Both the position numbers and the translations under genes were made by a program. A stretch of DNA of 64,000 nucleotides from Culturomica massiliensis (GTDB taxonomy: Bacteria; Bacteroidota; Bacteroidia; Bacteroidales; Marinifilaceae). Below are positions 52,917 to 62,093 of this stretch, piece after piece. The stretch lies in assembly GCF_900091655.1 (NCBI RefSeq), contig NZ_LT594621.1, positions 496,001-560,000 of the forward strand. The letters run 5' to 3'. Under the pieces are notes generated by a model. The model made no database searches. It was not told where the DNA came from and worked only from the letters and a program-made list of their open reading frames with translations. Within the stretch, counting starts at the first letter, position 1, and every line of letters begins with the position of its first letter.

Positions 52917-54953
52917 ATGAGAAAAAAATTATTTACTTTTTTATTGTTTTGGACAATAGGTATATTAACAGCCTTTGCTCAGGTAGAAAATCCGGCGACA
53001 TGGTCATATAGCGAGAAGAGTTTGGGAAACGGGGAATACGAATTGACATTAAAAGCTGAATTGAAACCCGGTTGGACGATATATTCCATGTATACTCCCG
53101 AAGGCGGACCGATGCAAACCTCTTTGAATTTCGAGGCTGCGGGGAAAGGAATCGAATTGCTGGGGAAAGCTACCGAAAACGAACCGCATAAAGAGTATGA
53201 TCCGATATTTGAGGTGGATGTATGGCATTTTGCAGGGGAATTTGTAATTACCCAGAAAATCAAAGTGACCGATCCGGCATTGACTTCGGTAAAAGGAACG
53301 TTGGAATATCAGGTATGTCAGGAAGGACAGTGTGTCATGTTCGACGAAGAGTTTACGATTCCTTTGAAGGGGGCGGGAAATGTTGTCGAAAAAACAGCGG
53401 AGGTACCGTCGGGAGATCTGCAGGCATCTGATACGCAGAAAGACGAGTCTTTGTGGATGTTTTTCTGGCTTGCTTTTGTAGCGGGGTTAGCAGCTGTCGT
53501 GATGCCTTGTGTATTTCCGATGATTCCGATGACGGTATCTTTCTTTATGCACGGAGATTCTAATAAGGCCAAAGCCAAAGCGAAAGCATTGTTTTTTTCT
53601 TTCTCGATCATTGCTATTTACACGGTGCTGGGATTGATTATTTCGGTTGTGCTTGGACCGGATTTTATCAATTGGCTGAGTACGAACTGGGTTCCTAATG
53701 TATTCTTCTTTATCATTTTTATGATCTTTGCTGCTTCGTTTTTCGGAGCTTTTGAAATCGTACTTCCTTCCTGGCTTGTAAATAAGTCCGATAAGCAGGC
53801 TGATAAAGGCGGTTATATCGGTGCTTTTTTTATGGCTTTTACTTTGGTATTGGTGTCATTCTCGTGTACGGCACCGATTGTCGGTACAGTGCTCGTTGAA
53901 GCTGCCCGGGGATCGGTATTGAGACCGGTTATCGGTATGCTGGGTTTTTCGCTAGCAGTGGCTTTGCCTTTCGGTTTTTTTGCTTTTTTCCCTTCTAAAT
54001 TGGGAAATTTGCCCAAATCAGGAGGATGGCTGAATTCGGTAAAAGTGGTTTTGGGTTTTATTGAAGTCGCTTTAGGCTTTAAATTCCTGATGGTAGCCGA
54101 CCAGACATATCATTGGGGATTACTCGACCGGGAGGTATATATCGCCATCTGGGTAGCTGTTTTCACTTTACAGGGCTTGTATCTGATGGGTAAACTGAAA
54201 TTTAGAAATGACAGTGATTTACAATATATCGGTGTAACCCGGCTGGCATTTATTATTGCTACCTTTGCTTTTGTTATTTATCTGATTCCGGGTATGTTCG
54301 GAGCTCCTTTGAAAGCATTGGCCGGTTATTTCCCGCCACAGGAGACGATCGATTTCGATATTAACCGTATTGTACGCGACAATGCCAAAGAAATTATGAA
54401 GAGTGGTGTGGCTCTCGGTAATCCGGCGGCCGTATCCAGGAATCAGGAAGCCTGTGAATCTCCCAAATATGCAGACTTCTTACATTTGCCTCATGGAATC
54501 GACGGATATTTCGATTATGAACAGGCATTAAAATGTGCCCGGGCACAGAATAAACCACTGTTTATCGCTTTTACGGGACATGGATGTGTGAATTGCCGGG
54601 AAATGGAACAATCCGTATGGTCCGATCCCCGTATTTTGGATATGCTCAGAAATGATTATGTCGTTGTGGCTTTGCATGTGGACGATAAAAAGACTTTGCC
54701 TGAAAATGAATGGTATATTTCTGACTATGATGGAAAGAAGAAAAAGACTCTCGGAAAGAAAAATGCCGATTTTCAGATTAAATATTTTAATTCCAATGCT
54801 CAACCCAATTATATTCTATTGGACAGTCATGTTGAAGGAAAGGATCTGGAAAAGTATATGTTGATGCCTGCCCGCGGATATGATCTGAACCGGGATGCTT
54901 TCTACAATTTTCTCAAAGAAGGACTGGAAAAGTTTAAACAGAGAAACCAATAA
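52917..54953 (+). CDS. DsbD-family thiol:disulfide interchange protein
   Basis: A 678-residue membrane protein. A signal peptide (LLFWTIGILTAFAQ) is followed by a periplasmic DsbC/thioredoxin-like beta domain (residues 20-165, with CQEGQC), eight membrane helices (about 180-460, with the Cys-Pro motif VMPCVFPMIPMT and SFSCTAPI), and a C-terminal thioredoxin domain with the redox pair CVNC. It carries reducing power from cytosolic thioredoxin to the periplasm. The first Met at 52917 fits the signal peptide; a TTG at 52908 would only add three residues. A TATTTTTG -7 box lies at 52858. Confidence 0.9.
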   Translation: MRKKLFTFLLFWTIGILTAFAQVENPATWSYSEKSLGNGEYELTLKAELKPGWTIYSMYTPEGGPMQTSLNFEAAGKGIELLGKATENEPHKEYDPIFEVDVWHFAGEFVITQKIKVTDPALTSVKGTLEYQVCQEGQCVMFDEEFTIPLKGAGNVVEKTAEVPSGDLQASDTQKDESLWMFFWLAFVAGLAAVVMPCVFPMIPMTVSFFMHGDSNKAKAKAKALFFSFSIIAIYTVLGLIISVVLGPDFINWLSTNWVPNVFFFIIFMIFAASFFGAFEIVLPSWLVNKSDKQADKGGYIGAFFMAFTLVLVSFSCTAPIVGTVLVEAARGSVLRPVIGMLGFSLAVALPFGFFAFFPSKLGNLPKSGGWLNSVKVVLGFIEVALGFKFLMVADQTYHWGLLDREVYIAIWVAVFTLQGLYLMGKLKFRNDSDLQYIGVTRLAFIIATFAFVIYLIPGMFGAPLKALAGYFPPQETIDFDINRIVRDNAKEIMKSGVALGNPAAVSRNQEACESPKYADFLHLPHGIDGYFDYEQALKCARAQNKPLFIAFTGHGCVNCREMEQSVWSDPRILDMLRNDYVVVALHVDDKKTLPENEWYISDYDGKKKKTLGKKNADFQIKYFNSNAQPNYILLDSHVEGKDLEKYMLMPARGYDLNRDAFYNFLKEGLEKFKQRNQ

Positions 54954-54975
54954 GAAATTCATTCGGTATTTCAAA

Positions 54976-55011
54976 GGCTCCCAAATATCAGATTTATTTG
55001 GGAGCTTTTTT
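54976..55011 (+). terminator. Terminator after the DsbD-like gene
   Basis: GGCTCCCAAATA pairs with TATTTGGGAGCT (loop TCAGATT-like), followed by TTTTTTATTT. Confidence 0.85.
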
Positions 55012-55207
55012 ATTTATCGGTTGTTCAGGATACCCGGAAAACCGGTTTTAAAACAAAAAGAGAGTGTGTGAAGTTGTGGCTACCGGAATCCATGTATTGC
55101 ATCCTTATTTAGCTTGGAAGGCAGGACGGGGCAAACCGGATTTATTATTTTTAAATTTCTTGTATATTGATGTAACTTTTGATTGACTGATCTGTCTGGT
55201 ATATACG

Positions 55208-55726
55208 ATGAAGATAGAAGAATTTAAAAATAAGATTTTGCCTTTACGGGATAAGTTGTTTCGCTTGGCTTTACGAATAATGCGGAGTACGGAAGATGCG
55301 GAAGATGTTGTACAGGAGGTCATGCTTAAAATGTGGGATATACGGGAGGATTGGGAGAGGATCGGGAACAAAGAGGCCTATTGTTGCAGGATGGTACGGA
55401 ATATTTCGTTGGGAAAGATTGGGCTGAAAGAATATGGAAATGAAACATTGGATGAACATTGGGAATTGAGGCTGGAGGAAGAGAGGCCGGATGAGAGAAT
55501 CGAAAAAGACGATAATCTGAGATGGTTGCATGAGTTGATCGGCCGTCTTCCGGAAAAGCAAAGAACGGTTATACAGTTGAGAGACATTGAAGGTATGAGT
55601 TACCGGGAAATTGCCGCTTGTATGGCTGTTTCGGAAGAACAGGTGAAAGTAAATCTGTTCAGAGCGAGAAAAGAAATCAGGGAAATGTTTTTAAAAATTG
55701 ACGGTTATGGATTACGGAAGAATTGA
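55208..55726 (+). CDS. ECF-type RNA polymerase sigma factor
   Basis: A 172-residue sigma-70 family factor. Region 2 is seen as LFRLALRIMRSTEDAEDVVQEVMLKMWD and region 4 as LPEKQRTVIQLRDIEGMSYRE followed by IAACMAVSEEQVKVNLFRAR (read each in two parts). It lacks regions 1 and 3. It overlaps the next gene by 20 bases, so they are translationally coupled; the neighbour is the likely anti-sigma or membrane partner. Targets probably include the two DUF4252 genes downstream. Confidence 0.9.
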   Translation: MKIEEFKNKILPLRDKLFRLALRIMRSTEDAEDVVQEVMLKMWDIREDWERIGNKEAYCCRMVRNISLGKIGLKEYGNETLDEHWELRLEEERPDERIEKDDNLRWLHELIGRLPEKQRTVIQLRDIEGMSYREIAACMAVSEEQVKVNLFRARKEIREMFLKIDGYGLRKN

Positions 55727-56186
55727 AAAATTGTTGGAAAAATACTGGAGCTGTGAAACAACAGTGGAAGAGGAGGAAGAATTACGTCTTTTTTTTACCA
55801 GAGAAGAAGAGATGCCGGAGCATTTATCCCGCTATACCTCCCTGTTTGTATTCCAGCGGACAGAACGGAAAGTGGGATTGAATGATTCGTTTGATGAAAG
55901 GATTTTGCGGCAGATCGACCGGAAACAGGGTGGGGCAAGGATGTGGCTGACGTTGGGCATGCGCCTGGCTGCCGTATTTGTATTGTTTATCGGCATGGGA
56001 CTGTTGTACCGGCATATGGACCGGATGCAAAAACCGGAACCGGCAGATACCTATCAAAATCCGGCGGAAGCTTTAGCACAGGTTGAGAAGACTTTAATGC
56101 TCGTTTCGGATAAAATGATGCAGGGACAAAAGAAAGCTGAACGGAATATAGAGAAAACAGAGACTCTGATTAAATATATCAAGTAA
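55707..56186 (+). CDS. Single-pass membrane protein coupled to the ECF sigma factor (putative anti-sigma)
   Basis: A 159-residue protein with an N-terminal acidic cytosolic half (LEKYWSCETTVEEEEELRLF), one membrane helix (LGMRLAAVFVLFIGMGLLY, about residues 85-105) and a C-terminal coiled coil outside (QVEKTLMLVSDKMMQGQKK). No zinc-binding anti-sigma motif (HxxxCxxC) is present, but the overlap with the sigma gene, topology and size suggest an anti-sigma or sensor role. A TTG at 55698 in the same frame is an alternative start. Homologous small proteins sit with DUF4252 genes in Bacteroidales. Confidence 0.65.
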   Translation: MDYGRIEKLLEKYWSCETTVEEEEELRLFFTREEEMPEHLSRYTSLFVFQRTERKVGLNDSFDERILRQIDRKQGGARMWLTLGMRLAAVFVLFIGMGLLYRHMDRMQKPEPADTYQNPAEALAQVEKTLMLVSDKMMQGQKKAERNIEKTETLIKYIK

Positions 56187-56206
56187 AAACTTTAAAACTT
56201 AGAAAG

Positions 56207-56767
56207 ATGAAAAAGATAACATTGCTAGTGGTGCTTGTTTGCCTGGGATGGGGTGGCTTCGCACAAAATTTTGTAGAAGAATTCGAGATGCGTTATGCCG
56301 ATAATGAGAATTTTTCGGTCGTAAATATTTCTTCCAAGATGTTTGAGTTGATTGCGATGATGGCGGATGAAAAGAAAACGGATTCGGAGACGAAGATAAG
56401 GTATCAGATTTCTGCCGATGGGGAGTTGGAGGTACAGAAAATGGTTTCGAAATTGAAGGGTATGAAAGTGTTGACCTCGGAAGTGGATGCCCGGAAATAT
56501 TATGATGCTGCTGTGAAAGATCTTACAAAAAGCGGGTCTGTATATGAGGAACTGATGAACGTAAAGGAAAAAAAGGAGTGGGTCCGGATATATACGCGGG
56601 AGAAGAAAGGGACGGTTTCGGAGTTAGTGATGGTTATTCTCGATGAGAATGAGTTTGTTTTAATCGGATTTACGGGAGAAATCGATCTGAAACAGATTTC
56701 CGGTATAGCTGAAATGGTCAATGTGAAAGGGGCTGAACAGTTGAAAAAAATCGATGAAAATAAATGA
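56207..56767 (+). CDS. DUF4252 protein, first copy
   Basis: A 186-residue exported protein (signal MKKITLLVVLVCLGWGGFAQ). Body: an N-terminal VNISSKMFELIA segment, a KRI-like basic stretch and the C-terminal VMVILDENEFVLIGFTGEID then LKQISGIAEM, as in DUF4252. The family is restricted to Bacteroidota, has no known activity and often travels with an ECF sigma factor. It is followed by a second, related copy after six bases. Confidence 0.8.
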   Translation: MKKITLLVVLVCLGWGGFAQNFVEEFEMRYADNENFSVVNISSKMFELIAMMADEKKTDSETKIRYQISADGELEVQKMVSKLKGMKVLTSEVDARKYYDAAVKDLTKSGSVYEELMNVKEKKEWVRIYTREKKGTVSELVMVILDENEFVLIGFTGEIDLKQISGIAEMVNVKGAEQLKKIDENK

Positions 56768-56773
56768 TAGGAT

Positions 56774-57253
56774 ATGAAACGGTTTCTTTTGGTATCTCTG
56801 CTGGTCATAGTGGCTTTAACAGGGATGGGGCAGACCCGGGAATTTCAGGAGATATGTGATAAGTACAAAGAGCACGAAGATGTCGTAAGTTTGCGGGTAA
56901 ATCGGTTCGGGTGTTTTTTTCTCTCCTTGTTTATGCCGGCAGGAAAAGAGAGTGAGGTTGTCCGTAATTTTATACGTCACAGTTCTTCCTTTCAACTTTT
57001 GGTTACAGAAGGAGAAATCGTCAGGGATGTTACGAAAGAGATAAAGAATTATATAAAAAAGGATCAGTTGGAAGAATTATTGAATGTAAAGGATAAAAAA
57101 GACGAAATAAAGATCTATACCCTGGACGATAAAAAAGTGATCCGGCAATTGTTTATTTCGGTTGTCGACGGAGGGAAGGAGGCGGTTTTTCTGCAAGTGA
57201 AAGGAAAATATTCCATGAAGATGATACAGGATTTGGCTAAAGTGAACCGTTAA
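56774..57253 (+). CDS. DUF4252 protein, second copy
   Basis: A 159-residue exported protein (signal MKRFLLVSLLVIVALTGMGQ) related to the preceding gene: VVSLRVNRFGCFFLSLFMPA, LLNVKDKKDEIKIYTLDDKK and VFLQVKGKYSMKMIQDLAKV align with its sibling. The tandem pair shares the LMNVKEKKEW / LLNVKDKKDE motif, indicating an old duplication. Function unknown; likely periplasmic. The next gene starts 35 bases later and has its own -7 box inside this gap (TATATTTG, 57260-57267). Confidence 0.78.
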   Translation: MKRFLLVSLLVIVALTGMGQTREFQEICDKYKEHEDVVSLRVNRFGCFFLSLFMPAGKESEVVRNFIRHSSSFQLLVTEGEIVRDVTKEIKNYIKKDQLEELLNVKDKKDEIKIYTLDDKKVIRQLFISVVDGGKEAVFLQVKGKYSMKMIQDLAKVNR

Positions 57254-57288
57254 TTTGGTTATATTTGCATTCTCAAAATGAGAGAGGG

Positions 57289-57909
57289 ATGCAAATTATT
57301 AAAATTGCGGTTATATTGGGGATATTTCTGTGGTGTGGATGTAGCGGAGATAAAAAAAACGATCGTTTTTCCTATTTCCGGAATTATTCGCGCACATTCA
57401 ATGATTTGAATGACAAACATCTGCAGGGAGCCCGAAAATGGGGGATACAACCGGTCGGGTCGGTGAATGAGTTGAAACGGATGAAAGGGCAGGTCGAAGA
57501 AATCCGGTCTTGCCGGCTGTATGAAGTAGACGAACTGACCCATTCGCAGCCTTATCTGGTGCCCAGGGCCGTCGGCTTATTGCAAGCGATAGGGCGGAAT
57601 TTCCGGGATTCTTTATCGGCTAAAGACTTACCTTCTTACCGGATTATTGTGACCAGTGTGTTGCGGACAGATGAGTCGGTAAAGAAACTCCGGAAAAGAA
57701 ATATAAATGCCAGTGCCAATTCAGCACATGTTTTCGGTACGACTTTCGATGTGGCTTATGCACGTTTTAAGAAAACCGGTTTCGGAAAGACGGAAAACGA
57801 TAAACTGAAGTCGGTATTGGCAGAAGTTTTGCAGGATTTGCGTAAAGCAAAACAATGTTATGTCCGCTATGAGTATAAACAAGGATGTTTTCATATCACA
57901 GTGAGGTAA
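57289..57909 (+). CDS. DUF5715 lipoprotein with M15-like zinc triad
   Basis: A 206-residue lipoprotein (signal ending LWCGCSG). It contains an Arg-rich strand TSVLRTDESVKKL (Arg126), a SAHVFGTTFDVAY motif (His147, Asp154) and the C-terminal GCFHITV (His202). These match the order and spacing of the M15 peptidase metal ligands (SxHxxGxAxD ... WxHF) and of the nearby M15D gene at 4757. DUF5715 is not known to be an enzyme, so a peptidoglycan amidase or carboxypeptidase role is only inferred. The start is the ATG at 57289; an upstream TTG adds non-lipoprotein residues. Confidence 0.7.
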   Translation: MQIIKIAVILGIFLWCGCSGDKKNDRFSYFRNYSRTFNDLNDKHLQGARKWGIQPVGSVNELKRMKGQVEEIRSCRLYEVDELTHSQPYLVPRAVGLLQAIGRNFRDSLSAKDLPSYRIIVTSVLRTDESVKKLRKRNINASANSAHVFGTTFDVAYARFKKTGFGKTENDKLKSVLAEVLQDLRKAKQCYVRYEYKQGCFHITVR

Positions 57910-58003
57910 GGTATAAAATTATCTGTAGGTAAATCGGACAATTTAATTTCAGGATTTAACTTTACATTTTTGATTCTTCTTTTTCAGGGAAAGGTTATGG
58001 GCC

Positions 58004-58038
58004 GGATTTAAAATCGTAAATCTAAAATCCGCAATTAA
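58004..58038. repeat. AT-rich gattt-type intergenic repeat
   Basis: GGATTTAAAATCGTAAATCTAAAATCC forms an imperfect inverted repeat built from the same words (GATTTAAAATC, GTAAATC) as the other intergenic clusters in this window. Confidence 0.4.
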
Positions 58039-58061
58039 AACCGACTATTCGAAAGTTTGGC

Positions 58062-58069
58062 TATCTTTG
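58062..58069 (+). promoter_or_regulatory. -7 element of ychF
   Basis: TATCTTTG matches TAnnTTTG; it lies about 115 bases before the start codon. A clear TTG box is missing. Confidence 0.4.
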
Positions 58070-58182
58070 CGGACGGAAAATTCTGGAATATTCCCGTGGC
58101 CTGTCGTTTATGTCTGCGGATATTTCCGGAAAGAATAGAGTAGTGATATAAATAATTGATATTAAATATTTAATGTAAATTT

Positions 58183-59283
58183 ATGGGTTTACAATGTGGT
58201 ATTGTCGGACTGCCGAATGTCGGAAAGTCGACCTTGTTTAATTGTTTGAGTAACGCCAAGGCACAGTCTGCCAATTTCCCGTTCTGCACGATCGAACCGA
58301 ATGTGGGTGTGATTACAGTGCCCGATGAGCGATTGAATAAGTTGGTGGAATTGGTGAAGCCCGCGAATGTCGTACCGGCTGTCGTGGAGATTGTGGATAT
58401 TGCCGGCCTGGTAAAAGGGGCCAGTAAAGGAGAAGGGCTGGGAAATAAATTTCTGTCGAACATCCGGGAAACGGATGCGATTATCCATGTATTACGTTGT
58501 TTCGATGACGATAATATTGTGCATGTGGATGGACGTGTAAATCCTGTAGGGGATAAAGAAATTATCGATGTCGAATTGCAACTGAAAGATTTGGAAACGG
58601 TCGAAAACCGGCTTCAGAAAGAAGAAAAGAGGGCAATGACCGGAGGCGATGCCAATGCGAAGCGCTTGGTTGAAGTGTTGCATATGTATAAGGATGCCCT
58701 GGAAAAAGGGTTGTCGGCCCGGACGGTTGTGCTGGACGATTTACAGCAGGATGTCGCTAAGGATTTACAGTTGCTGACCAACAAACCGGTATTGTATGTG
58801 TGTAATGTGGATGAAGCTTCGGTTGTCAATGGTAATAAATATGTGGAAGCTGTCAGAGAGGCTGTTAAAGACGAACGGGCAGAAGTACTGGTGATCGGAG
58901 CCGCTATCGAAGCCGATATTGCGGAATTGGAGACCTACGAGGAAAAACAGCTGTTTCTGGAAGATTTGGGTTTGAAAGAAGCAGGGGTAAATAAACTGAT
59001 CCGTACAGCTTATCATTTGTTGAATTTGCAGACTTATTTCACTGCCGGTCCGAAGGAAGTCCGGGCATGGACTTTCCGCAAAGGAATGAAGGCACCCCAG
59101 ACAGCCGGAATTATACATACCGATTTCGAAAAAGGGTTTATCCGCGCGGAAGTAATCAAATACAATGATTTTATTACTTACGGTTCGGAAGCCAAGTGCA
59201 AAGAAGCCGGAAAAATGTCGGTAGAAGGCAAGGATTATGTGGTACAGGATGGAGATATGATGAATTTCCGTTTTAATGTTTAA
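58183..59283 (+). CDS. ychF: Redox-regulated P-loop ATPase YchF
   Basis: A 366-residue OBG-family GTPase-like ATPase. G1 is GLPNVGKST near residue 8, switch/G3 is VEIVDIAGLVKGASKG, G4-like is YVCNVDE, and the C-terminal TGS-like domain is in TFRKGMKAPQTAGIIHTDF. The altered G4 (NVDE, not NKxD) explains its ATP preference. YchF binds ribosomes and dampens oxidative stress responses. Length is normal. A terminator follows, shared with the lolA gene on the other strand. Confidence 0.95.
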   Translation: MGLQCGIVGLPNVGKSTLFNCLSNAKAQSANFPFCTIEPNVGVITVPDERLNKLVELVKPANVVPAVVEIVDIAGLVKGASKGEGLGNKFLSNIRETDAIIHVLRCFDDDNIVHVDGRVNPVGDKEIIDVELQLKDLETVENRLQKEEKRAMTGGDANAKRLVEVLHMYKDALEKGLSARTVVLDDLQQDVAKDLQLLTNKPVLYVCNVDEASVVNGNKYVEAVREAVKDERAEVLVIGAAIEADIAELETYEEKQLFLEDLGLKEAGVNKLIRTAYHLLNLQTYFTAGPKEVRAWTFRKGMKAPQTAGIIHTDFEKGFIRAEVIKYNDFITYGSEAKCKEAGKMSVEGKDYVVQDGDMMNFRFNV

Positions 59284-59316
59284 TTCCGGGCGATAGCCTG
59301 ACAAGCGATATAAAAA

Positions 59317-59357
59317 ATACCGGGAACTGACCATCGTCAACTCCCGGTATTTATTTT
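59317..59357. terminator. Bidirectional terminator between ychF and lolA-like
   Basis: AATACCGGGA pairs with TCCCGGTATT, with a TGAC/GTCA inner stem and a four-base loop. It is flanked by TAAAAA on the left and TATTTTTG on the right, so it serves both converging genes. Confidence 0.82.
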
Positions 59358-59370
59358 TGAAAGAAATTTA

Positions 59371-60000
59371 TTATCTCATATCGACAACTTCCACATCAGC
59401 ATGTTTTGCCGTATCGAATTTGAAAAAAGAATCGGCAGGAATGGGGGAAGGTTGTTTTATACTGTTGATGGTAATAATTAGATTATTACCGTCTTTACCG
59501 AAAGAGGTAACTTCCTGGATGGAAGAATCGGCTGTTTTTACCCGTATGCCTATTTTGACGAAATTCTTTTTCAGGTCGATGGGGTAGAGCTCGATATAGG
59601 CAATCCCGTTTGTCGTTGAAATCAATTGTTGCTTGAAACCGGTGTTGTGGATGTCAAAAATCTTTGTCGGATTCAGCATGTCCTCTTCTTCGTCAGATGG
59701 GTTTTTAATGTTTACTTCCTGAACTTCAGGCATATAGGTGTAAATATTGGTTCCATCATAGTAGTTTTCTACGTCCATGACGTTTAATTTATACAGATTA
59801 CCTTTCATCCAAGCTTTGCCTTCATGCTCCTCATTGATGTTTTCGGCTTTGTTTTCCATCGTCAATGTAAATTGGATTTCCACAGCCGGAAGAGCTTTTA
59901 TTTTAGCTGCCGATTTATCCAAAATCGTTTTCGCTTCATTTTGACCTAGTGTGGGTAAACAAAATGCGATAAATGAAAGTAGTGTAATGATGTAGTGCAT
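59371..60000 (-). CDS. Outer-membrane lipoprotein carrier LolA-like protein
   Basis: A 209-residue periplasmic protein (signal MHYIITLLSFIAFCLPTLGQ). It is beta-rich with the LolA pattern: FTLTMENKAENINEEHEGKA, WMKGNLYKLNVMDVENYYDG, TYMPEVQEVNI. LolA ferries lipoproteins across the periplasm to the outer membrane. In Bacteroidota such proteins are often next to ftsK; that gene is not here. A CAAAAATA (minus -7 box TATTTTTG) at 60072 may be its promoter element. Confidence 0.82.
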   Translation of the reverse strand: MHYIITLLSFIAFCLPTLGQNEAKTILDKSAAKIKALPAVEIQFTLTMENKAENINEEHEGKAWMKGNLYKLNVMDVENYYDGTNIYTYMPEVQEVNIKNPSDEEEDMLNPTKIFDIHNTGFKQQLISTTNGIAYIELYPIDLKKNFVKIGIRVKTADSSIQEVTSFGKDGNNLIITINSIKQPSPIPADSFFKFDTAKHADVEVVDMR

Positions 60001-60222
60001 AGATGTCGTGTTTTTAAGTGCTCAAAAAATGCAATATTTAAGAATATAATAAGCTTCAACGGATAAAGTTACAAAAATACAATTGAAACGTAAATTTTAA
60101 TAAGTCAATAGACTTAAAACGAATGACAAAGGTAGTGATTTTATAGCCTGTTTTTCTTTTTTACGTTGAAAAAAAAGGAATTTACAAGGATTGTTTAATT
60201 TTGCAGAGCTAAAAATAGAAGA

Positions 60223-61125
60223 ATGGGAAAAATACGGGGGATAATATATGCCTGTTTGTCGGCTGCCACATTTGGTATGATACCTTTATTTGCCAATACG
60301 GCTATGCAGGAAGGAGTCAACAACGATACCATATTGGTTTACCGCTATATGATAGCGGCCATCGTATACGGCATATACCTTCTGTTTCGGAAAACCGACC
60401 TGAGGATCGGTAAAAAAGCTTGTGTCGAGCTGCTATGGGCAGGTGTCGGGGGATACGGGATTACAGCTTATTTTCTTTTCCTTTCCTATCGGTATATGCC
60501 GACTGGGATTGCGACTTCGATTCATTATCTTTATCCGGTAGTCGTGGCTATTTTTATGTCTTTATTTTATAGGCAGCATTTGTCGTTGCTGGTGAAAGGA
60601 GCTATCGGGCTGGCAATTGTCGGGGTTTACTTTATGTTGTGGAGTGGGGGAGAAATCAAATGGGCCGGATTGGTGTTTGCCATATTGACGACCTTTACTT
60701 ACGGTACGTACATTGTGGCTTTGAATCGTCCGTTACTGCGGTCGATGAACCCTGACGTACTTACATTTTATGTATTGCTGTTTACCGCTTTGTTCTATTG
60801 GATTGCTGCCGGGGTTAAAGGTACGTTTACTTTAAATTATACGCCTCATTTTCTCTTCGATATGTCGATGCTCGGCATATTGAGTACGGTGATTTCTGCC
60901 CGCTTGTTAGTGGCGGCGGTAGCGCGTATCGGTTCTGTTGCGACTTCGGTGTTGGGAACCCTGGAACCGATTACCGCAATTATTGTCGGCGTTTACGCTT
61001 TTCACGAGGAATTGGGTATCAAAAACTTCGTCGGTCTGTTATTGGTATTGATGTCCGTATTGATCGTTATACTAAGTATGAACGAACGCCATCGGAAATC
61101 GAAGGAAAGGACGGCCAATAATTAA
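60223..61125 (+). CDS. EamA-family (DMT) transporter
   Basis: A 300-residue membrane protein with ten hydrophobic helices in two EamA repeats: the first begins IIYACLSAATFGMIPLF, the second AGLVFAILTTFTYGTYIVAL. The PIT...E-like LGTLEPITAIIVGVYAFHEE near residue 245 is typical of drug/metabolite exporters. Substrate unknown. TAATTTTG at 60196 is a -7 box 20 bases before the start codon. A 44-base gap separates it from cdaA, so the two may be one transcript. Confidence 0.85.
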   Translation: MGKIRGIIYACLSAATFGMIPLFANTAMQEGVNNDTILVYRYMIAAIVYGIYLLFRKTDLRIGKKACVELLWAGVGGYGITAYFLFLSYRYMPTGIATSIHYLYPVVVAIFMSLFYRQHLSLLVKGAIGLAIVGVYFMLWSGGEIKWAGLVFAILTTFTYGTYIVALNRPLLRSMNPDVLTFYVLLFTALFYWIAAGVKGTFTLNYTPHFLFDMSMLGILSTVISARLLVAAVARIGSVATSVLGTLEPITAIIVGVYAFHEELGIKNFVGLLLVLMSVLIVILSMNERHRKSKERTANN

Positions 61126-61169
61126 AAATTAATTGTAGATTTGTATAATGAATTGAAAAGACCAGCAGT

Positions 61170-61958
61170 ATGATATCGTTGTTTATCAAGTTCGGGGTAT
61201 TTGATGTATTGGATATACTGATTGTTGCTTTTATTTTTTATCAGGTGTACAGATTGGTAAAAGGAACGGCTGCAATCAATATTTTTATCGGGATTTTCAT
61301 ATTTTACCTCGCATGGTTGCTGGTACGGGCTTTCAATATGGAGTTGATCTCTTCAATTCTGGGACAGTTTATCGGGATGGGGGTAATCGCTTTGCTGATC
61401 GTATTTCAGCAGGAAGTAAGGCGTTTCCTGTTGCTGGTGGGTAGTAAATACAATTTACAGAATATCTTCAATTTTGAAAGTCTTTTTGCTAAACCGGTGA
61501 TCAAGGACGATGTATCCGAAGCCATCGTACAGTCGTGTGTCTATTTTTCGCAAACCAAAACGGGAGCATTGATTGTTTTCGCCCAGAATACGGAGTTGTA
61601 CAATTATGCCCAGACCGGGGTAATGTTGAAGGCGAAGGTAACCAGCGATCTGATCGAGAATATTTTCTTTAAAAATACTCCCTTACACGATGGTGCCGTT
61701 ATTATTGCAGAAAATAAAATTTTGGCGGCCCGTTGTATCCTGCCGGTATCGGATAAAACGGACCTGCCGGGGAGTATGGGGTTGCGTCACCGGGCTGCCC
61801 TCGGATTGAGTGCTGTAAGCGATGCGCTTATTATTGTGGTGAGTGAAGAAACCGGTAATATAACTTTTGTCAAAGACGGCAATTACAAAGTGCGCATTAC
61901 GGCCGACGAGTTGCGCAATTTCCTGCACGGCGATTTCAAAACTTTTATTGTAAAATGA
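61170..61958 (+). CDS. cdaA: Diadenylate cyclase CdaA
   Basis: A 262-residue enzyme that makes the second messenger c-di-AMP from two ATP. Three N-terminal membrane helices (about residues 10-80) precede the DisA_N domain with the catalytic motifs DGAVIIAENKILAARC and GLRHRAALGLSAVSDALIIV. The classical CdaR/YbbR partner is not adjacent. c-di-AMP controls osmolyte transport and wall homeostasis. In Bacteroidota folP often precedes cdaA; here an EamA transporter does. Confidence 0.94.
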   Translation: MISLFIKFGVFDVLDILIVAFIFYQVYRLVKGTAAINIFIGIFIFYLAWLLVRAFNMELISSILGQFIGMGVIALLIVFQQEVRRFLLLVGSKYNLQNIFNFESLFAKPVIKDDVSEAIVQSCVYFSQTKTGALIVFAQNTELYNYAQTGVMLKAKVTSDLIENIFFKNTPLHDGAVIIAENKILAARCILPVSDKTDLPGSMGLRHRAALGLSAVSDALIIVVSEETGNITFVKDGNYKVRITADELRNFLHGDFKTFIVK

Positions 61959-62093
61959 CGGAAGCCGGAAAGCGGACCACTTTTCTTACCGGTTACAGAC
62001 CGGATTAAATCGGGAAAATACGTTTAAAATCTGTTGCGGTTTAGAACTTTTCAGATCGGTAGTCGTTTATAAGTTTTACGAATGTTAGAACTT

